In this document: in pieces, positions 14,557 through 18,252 of the stretch | How the letters are laid out: the number at the start of each line of letters is the position of its first letter | Position numbering within the stretch: position 1 is the stretch's first letter | Assembly: GCA_900542625.1 (NCBI GenBank) | Contig: UQOH01000040.1 | Location: 1 to 18,252 of the forward strand | DNA length: 18,252 nucleotides | Direction: 5' to 3' | Source: an uncultured Fusobacterium sp. | GTDB lineage: Bacteria; Fusobacteriota; Fusobacteriia; Fusobacteriales; Fusobacteriaceae | Made by a program: the position numbers and the translations under genes | Notes under the pieces: model-generated | The model's database searches: none | What the model was told of the DNA's origin: nothing | The model's input: only the letters and a program-made list of their open reading frames with translations

Positions 14557-15612
14557 ATGGATAGAAAAGAATGGGAAAAAATCCTGTCCACAGTAGCACC
14601 TGGTTCAAAACTTCGTGAAGGACTGGATAATATTCTTGATGGTCAAAAAGGAGCACTTATTGTAGTTGGAATGGATGAAGAAGTAGAAAAAGTTCTTGAT
14701 GGCGGATTTGTTTTAAACTGTGAATATACTCCTGAGAGATTATTTGAACTTTCTAAAATGGACGGGGCAATAATTCTTGATGATACTATAGAGCACATAC
14801 TTTATGCCAACGTTCACCTTCAGCCTGATAAAAGATATGTAACTGATGAAAGCGGAACAAGACACAGAACAGCTCAGCGTATAGCAAAACAGCTGGACAG
14901 AGTTGTGATAGCAATATCAGAAAGAAAAAGAGTGCAGACTTTGTATAAAGATGATGTGAGATATAAACTTCGTTCTGTGGAAGAACTTATGAGTGAAGCA
15001 TCTCAGGGAATAAATACTTTGGAAAGATACAGATATGTTCTTGACAAAGCACTTATAAATCTGACTCTTCTTGAGCTTGATGGAATAGCAACAGTAGAAG
15101 AGGTATGTATAGTTTTACAAAAATTTGAAATGTTTAAGAGAATAAGGAGAGATGTTTCAGAAGGACTTTATGAGCTTGGAAGCGAAGGAAAACTTTTAAG
15201 ACTTCAGCTTGAAGATCTTGTATTTGGTTTGAAAGATGAAAAAGGAGAGTTCTTAAAAGATTATTATTCAAGTGAAAATGATTTTAATGCAGATAAATTT
15301 GAAGATGATCTGGCAGCTTTAAACGACAGTGACATTCTTGATCTGGCAAAACTTTCTGCTCTTCTTGGATATGGGAAGACAGCAAAATCTCTTGATAATC
15401 CAGTAATAACTAAAGGATATCGTCTTTTAAGCAAATTTGGAAAACTGACCAAAAAAGACGTAGATTCTCTTGTAGAGCATTTTGGAGAACTTAATAAAAT
15501 ACAAGAGGCAACAATAGATGAACTTTCAGAAGTAGTAAGTAAATTCAAGGCAAATTCTGTTAAGAGAGGATTCGAGAGAGTAAAATTCATGACAGAACTT
15601 GGAAAAAAATAA
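14557..15612 (+). CDS. disA: DNA integrity scanning diadenylate cyclase DisA
   Basis: DisA makes the second messenger c-di-AMP from two ATP and stops when it binds branched DNA. The 351-residue protein has the DAC domain at about 8-145, with the DGA motif (69-71, in KMDGAIILDD) and RHR motif (102-104, in GTRHRTAQRIA). A helical linker covers about 150-285. A C-terminal helix-hairpin-helix DNA-binding domain includes ITKGYRLLSKFGKLTKKDVDSLVEHFG. All catalytic motifs are intact. AAAGGA (14541-14546) lies ten bases before the ATG. It is the last gene of the long transcript and is followed by a strong hairpin. Other diadenylate cyclases or c-di-AMP phosphodiesterases are not in the window. Confidence 0.96.
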   Translation: MDRKEWEKILSTVAPGSKLREGLDNILDGQKGALIVVGMDEEVEKVLDGGFVLNCEYTPERLFELSKMDGAIILDDTIEHILYANVHLQPDKRYVTDESGTRHRTAQRIAKQLDRVVIAISERKRVQTLYKDDVRYKLRSVEELMSEASQGINTLERYRYVLDKALINLTLLELDGIATVEEVCIVLQKFEMFKRIRRDVSEGLYELGSEGKLLRLQLEDLVFGLKDEKGEFLKDYYSSENDFNADKFEDDLAALNDSDILDLAKLSALLGYGKTAKSLDNPVITKGYRLLSKFGKLTKKDVDSLVEHFGELNKIQEATIDELSEVVSKFKANSVKRGFERVKFMTELGKK

Positions 15613-15635
15613 AAACATAGAGTATTCAAAAACAG

Positions 15636-15688
15636 AATTGTATCTTAGGTGTTTATAAAATAAACGAACATTTTAAGATACAATTTTT
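15636..15688 (+). terminator. Long hairpin terminator after disA
   Basis: AATTGTATCTTA (15636-15647) pairs perfectly with TAAGATACAATT (15674-15685). Inside, GTTTA (15651-15655) pairs with TAAAC (15661-15665) around the loop TAAAA. A run of five T follows (15684-15688). It separates the fab-to-disA block from the uppS operon. Confidence 0.8.
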
Positions 15689-15693
15689 ATTTA

Positions 15694-15722
15694 TGGAAAA
15701 AAAGTGTATATTATGATAGAAT
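15694..15722 (+). promoter_or_regulatory. Promoter of the uppS-cdsA-dxr operon
   Basis: TGGAAA (15694-15699), a 17-base spacer and TAGAAT (15717-15722) preceded by TGA form an extended -10 promoter, 25 bases before the start codon. The -35 is weak (4 of 6). It begins directly after the terminator at 15636-15688. Confidence 0.5.
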
Positions 15723-15747
15723 TTAGTAGATTAAGAGAGGTGATAGC

Positions 15748-16449
15748 TTGGAAAAAAAACTAAATGTTCCCAATCATATAGCCATTATAATGGACGGAAA
15801 TGGGAGATGGGCAAAAAATAGAAATAAACCTAGGGTTTTTGGGCATAAAGAAGGAGCAGCAACATTAAGAAAAACATTGGAGTATTGTAAGAAAATAGGA
15901 GTTCATTATTTGACAGTCTATGCTTTTTCAACAGAAAACTGGAAAAGGTCAAAAGAGGAAGTAGATGCTCTTATGTTTCTTTTCAAAACTTATATAAAAT
16001 CTGAGAGAGAAGAACTTATAAAAAACAAAATCAGATTTATGGTGTCAGGAAGAGAAGAGGGAGTAAGCAGAGATCTTATAGAGGCTATAAGAGATTTGGA
16101 AGAGGCAACTTCTAAAGATTATGAAGTAACACTTAATATAGCATTTAATTATGGGGGAAGAGCTGAAATAACAGATGCTGTGAACAAAATGCTGAAAGAG
16201 GGAATAACAGAAATAAGAGAGGAAGATTTTTCAAAATATCTCTATAATAATATTCCTGATCCGGATTTTTTAATCAGAACAAGCGGAGAGTTCAGGTTAT
16301 CAAATTTTCTGTTATGGCAGATAGCTTATACAGAAATTTACGTAACAGATAAATACTGGCCTGATTTTGATGAAGAAGAGATGGATAAAGCTATTGAAAG
16401 TTATAGTAAAAGAGAACGTAGATTTGGAGGAAGACCAGATGATAAATAG
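15748..16449 (+). CDS. uppS: Undecaprenyl diphosphate synthase
   Basis: UppS is a cytoplasmic cis-prenyltransferase that adds isopentenyl diphosphate units to farnesyl diphosphate, making the C55 lipid carrier for peptidoglycan and other wall polymers. The 233-residue protein has the signature IAIIMDGNGRWAK with the magnesium ligand D16, FGHKEGA, YAFSTENWKRS, NYGGRAEI and the C-terminal RTSGEFRLSNFLLWQ (177-191), all at usual spacing. The start is the TTG at 15748, which has AGAGAGGTGAT (15734-15744) upstream and gives the expected distance to the signature. TTG starts often lower expression. It overlaps cdsA by 11 bases. It uses precursors from the pathway that dxr enters. Confidence 0.96.
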   Translation: MEKKLNVPNHIAIIMDGNGRWAKNRNKPRVFGHKEGAATLRKTLEYCKKIGVHYLTVYAFSTENWKRSKEEVDALMFLFKTYIKSEREELIKNKIRFMVSGREEGVSRDLIEAIRDLEEATSKDYEVTLNIAFNYGGRAEITDAVNKMLKEGITEIREEDFSKYLYNNIPDPDFLIRTSGEFRLSNFLLWQIAYTEIYVTDKYWPDFDEEEMDKAIESYSKRERRFGGRPDDK

Positions 16450-17254
16450 AATTTTGGTTGCGTTGATTGGAATACCAGTATTAATGTATGTATATTACAG
16501 CGGAGGATTTCCTTTGCTTTTATTTACAAATATAATTATAGGGATAGGATTATATGAGTTCTTTAAAATGTCAGAAATGGCAGGACAGAAACCTTTTACA
16601 AAGCTTGGAATAGGTGCGGGGCTTATTATTCCCAATCTGATTTATTTTTCAAATCCATTACAGATGGATGTCCTTATTCTTTTCCCTTTGGTTGCACTTC
16701 TTGTATGTGCTATGGGAACAAGAGTAATTGAAAATAAAGTTGAAAATGCAAGTACAGATATAGGTGTAACTGTTTTAGGAGTAACATATATTTCTGTGTT
16801 ATTCAGTCATATTATACTTTTAACATATCTTCCTGATGGAGGAAAATGGCTTATAGCAGTTCAGGTTATGGTATGGGTATGTGACAGTGCAGCATATTTT
16901 GTAGGAATTAATATTGGAAGAAAATTCTTTAAAGAGGGATTCAGCATAATAAGTCCTAAGAAATCTAAAGAAGGTGCAATAGGAGCAATAGTTTTTACTA
17001 TGCTTGCAATATGGCTTATAAATATGAAATTTAATCTTATCCCTGAAAAGAAAGAGATAATTATATTTTTAGGACTTTTAACAAGTATCGTTGCACAGAT
17101 AGGGGATCTTGCAGAATCAATGTTCAAGAGAGAATTTAAGATAAAAGATTCAGGAAGAATATTAGGAGAACATGGTGGAATTTTAGACAGATTTGACAGC
17201 ATGATATTTGTGGTGCCAACAGTTTATTACATTTTAAAAATATTTGTTTATTAG
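16439..17254 (+). CDS. cdsA: Phosphatidate cytidylyltransferase
   Basis: CdsA joins CTP and phosphatidate to give CDP-diacylglycerol, the branch point to phosphatidylglycerol, cardiolipin and phosphatidylethanolamine. The 271-residue inner-membrane protein has about seven or eight hydrophobic segments. The family signature lies at 223-253: DLAESMFKRE, then KIKDSGRILGEHGGILDRFDS. D149 in VWVCDSAAYFVG and the SPKKSKEGA loop (172-180) are also typical. The ATG at 16439 lies seven bases after GGAGGA (16426-16431) and gives a membrane segment right at the N-terminus. The longer in-frame start at 16367 would lie within uppS and add a charged, non-conserved leader. It overlaps uppS by 11 bases. Confidence 0.95.
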   Translation: MINRILVALIGIPVLMYVYYSGGFPLLLFTNIIIGIGLYEFFKMSEMAGQKPFTKLGIGAGLIIPNLIYFSNPLQMDVLILFPLVALLVCAMGTRVIENKVENASTDIGVTVLGVTYISVLFSHIILLTYLPDGGKWLIAVQVMVWVCDSAAYFVGINIGRKFFKEGFSIISPKKSKEGAIGAIVFTMLAIWLINMKFNLIPEKKEIIIFLGLLTSIVAQIGDLAESMFKREFKIKDSGRILGEHGGILDRFDSMIFVVPTVYYILKIFVY

Positions 17255-17278
17255 AGAAAATACTTGAGAGGTAAAAAA

Positions 17279-18252
17279 ATGAAAAATATAACTATATTAG
17301 GGTCAACAGGAAGTATAGGAACCAGTGCTCTTGAAGTAATAAGACACAAGAGAGATGAATTTAATGTAGTTGCAATAAGCGGTCACACAAATTATAAACT
17401 TATAATAGAACAGATAAAAGAATTTAATCCTAAATATGTTTCAATAGGCACAGAAGAGGGATACGAAATAATTAAAAAAGAGTTTCCTCATATTACTGTA
17501 TTTTTTGGAAGAGAGGGGCTTAAAAAATTAGGTCAGCTTGAAGAAACTGATATTATTTTAACAGCTGTAAGCGGAGTGATAGGTATAGAAGCTACAGTAG
17601 AAGCTGTTAAATTGGGAAAACGTATAGCTCTTGCCAATAAAGAAACAATGGTAGCAGGAGGAAGTTATATTAACAAACTTCTTAAGGAAAATCCAAAAGC
17701 GGAAATAATTCCTGTAGACAGTGAACATTCAGCTCTGTTCCAATCTCTTATGGGAGGAAAAAAAGAGGATGTAAAAAATCTGATAATTACAGCCAGCGGA
17801 GGTTCGTTCAGAGGACGTAAAAGAGATGAACTGGAAAATGTAACTCTTTCAGAGGCATTAAAACACCCTAAATGGTCTATGGGCAAAAAAATAACTATAG
17901 ATTCTTCAACTCTTGTGAATAAAGGACTGGAAGTAATCGAGGCTCACGAACTTTTTGGAATAGATTATGACAGAATAAAAGTAGCTGTTCATCCTCAAAG
18001 TATAATTCACTCTTTAGTAGAGTTTAAGGACAATGCAATGATAGCACAGCTTGGATCTACAGATATGAAACTGCCTATTCAGCTGGCATTTACTTATCCT
18101 CACAGAGAGGAAAATTCTTGTCTGAGTCCTCTTGATCTTATGAAAACAGGTGCACTTAATACATTACTTGCAGTATTTGGAGCAGGACCTATTGGTTTTA
18201 CAGCAACAGAATGGGGGGCAAAAATTAGGATTATATTAGTCGCAGTATGGAC
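17279..18252 (+). CDS. dxr: 1-deoxy-D-xylulose 5-phosphate reductoisomerase, partial and anomalous at its end
   Basis: Dxr converts DXP to MEP with NADPH, the committed step of the non-mevalonate isoprenoid pathway. Visible motifs are the NADPH fold ILGSTGSIG (6-14), LANKETMV (118-125) and VDSEHSALFQ (146-155) with metal ligands D147 and E149. Further on are TASGGSFRGR, SSTLVNKGLEVIEAHELFG with E218, and HPQSIIHSLVEF (238-249). Up to residue 294 (SPLDLMKTGALN, ending at 18160) it matches the family. After that an F-E-x-P-D-like continuation is expected, but the frame reads TLLAVFGAGPIGFTATEWG, which is not Dxr. The ORF stays open to the window edge, and the last third of a roughly 385-residue protein is absent. 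The ATG at 17279 has GAGAGGT (17266-17272) upstream and follows cdsA by 24 bases. Confidence 0.92.
   Translation, partial: MKNITILGSTGSIGTSALEVIRHKRDEFNVVAISGHTNYKLIIEQIKEFNPKYVSIGTEEGYEIIKKEFPHITVFFGREGLKKLGQLEETDIILTAVSGVIGIEATVEAVKLGKRIALANKETMVAGGSYINKLLKENPKAEIIPVDSEHSALFQSLMGGKKEDVKNLIITASGGSFRGRKRDELENVTLSEALKHPKWSMGKKITIDSSTLVNKGLEVIEAHELFGIDYDRIKVAVHPQSIIHSLVEFKDNAMIAQLGSTDMKLPIQLAFTYPHREENSCLSPLDLMKTGALNTLLAVFGAGPIGFTATEWGAKIRIILVAVW
18161..18252. other. Non-dxr tail at the right edge (possible chimeric join)
   Basis: These 92 bases do not encode the conserved C-terminal part of Dxr. In the dxr frame they read AVFGAGPIGFTATEWGAK, which contains a GxGxxG Rossmann fingerprint like that in zinc-type alcohol or sorbitol dehydrogenases. 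On the minus strand one frame is also open but unrecognised. The position at the very edge suggests an assembly join or a rearrangement breakpoint rather than a new gene. Confidence 0.55.

Noticed and set aside
16367..16438. Upstream ATG extension of cdsA
   Set aside because: It overlaps uppS by 83 bases and adds a charged segment before the first membrane helix; ATG 16439 has GGAGGA at seven bases.

Overview
The window is AT-rich with strongly AGA/ATA/AAA-biased codon use, purine-rich Shine-Dalgarno sites and frequent GTG or TTG starts. Its gene order (plsX-fabH-fabD-acpP-fabF-rnc, a radical SAM gene, rng-coaD-radA-disA, then uppS-cdsA-dxr) fits a member of the Fusobacteriota, most likely Fusobacterium or a close relative. 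That assignment is inferred from composition and gene order; no rRNA or other marker is present to prove it.

Layout. (1) Positions 1-94 may be the end of an IS6-like insertion sequence (weak call). (2) Positions 107-4327 are an accessory metabolic module. A Crp/Fnr-type regulator on the minus strand faces a four-gene plus-strand operon: a DUF3100 membrane protein, a small partner membrane protein, an amidohydrolase of the MTA/SAH deaminase-like group, and a TauE/SafE-type permease. The genes touch or overlap, and the operon ends in a clear intrinsic terminator. (3) Positions 4328-4730 hold a small, apparently frameshifted winged-helix ORF. It is preceded by TATCAAT repeats and palindromes and followed by a second terminator that closely resembles the first. 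(4) Positions 4730-15688 are a long co-directional housekeeping block. It starts with membrane-lipid and fatty-acid synthesis genes (plsX, fabH, fabD, acpP, fabF). It continues with RNA processing (rnc, an Elp3-like radical SAM protein, rng), CoA synthesis (coaD) and DNA repair/c-di-AMP signalling (radA, disA), and ends in a long hairpin terminator. Internal promoters are visible before fabD and acpP, and a perfect hairpin terminator lies between acpP and fabF. (5) Positions 15694-18252 start a new operon, uppS-cdsA-dxr, for undecaprenyl carrier, CDP-diacylglycerol and isoprenoid precursor synthesis.

How the genes work together. PlsX, FabH, FabD, AcpP and FabF share acyl-ACP intermediates, and CoaD makes the CoA precursor from which the ACP phosphopantetheine arm comes. 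CdsA activates the phosphatidate made downstream of PlsX. UppS uses the isoprenoid pathway that Dxr feeds. RNase III and RNase G-type nucleases, with the radical SAM protein between them, form an RNA-metabolism subcluster.

Most of the window is ordinary core genome. The parts worth a second look are the uncharacterised DUF3100/amidohydrolase/TSUP module, the frameshifted winged-helix locus with its repeats and twin terminators, and the right end. There the dxr product stops matching its family after residue 294 and runs into 92 bases of foreign-looking sequence. No CRISPR array, tRNA, rRNA or recognisable defence system was seen.
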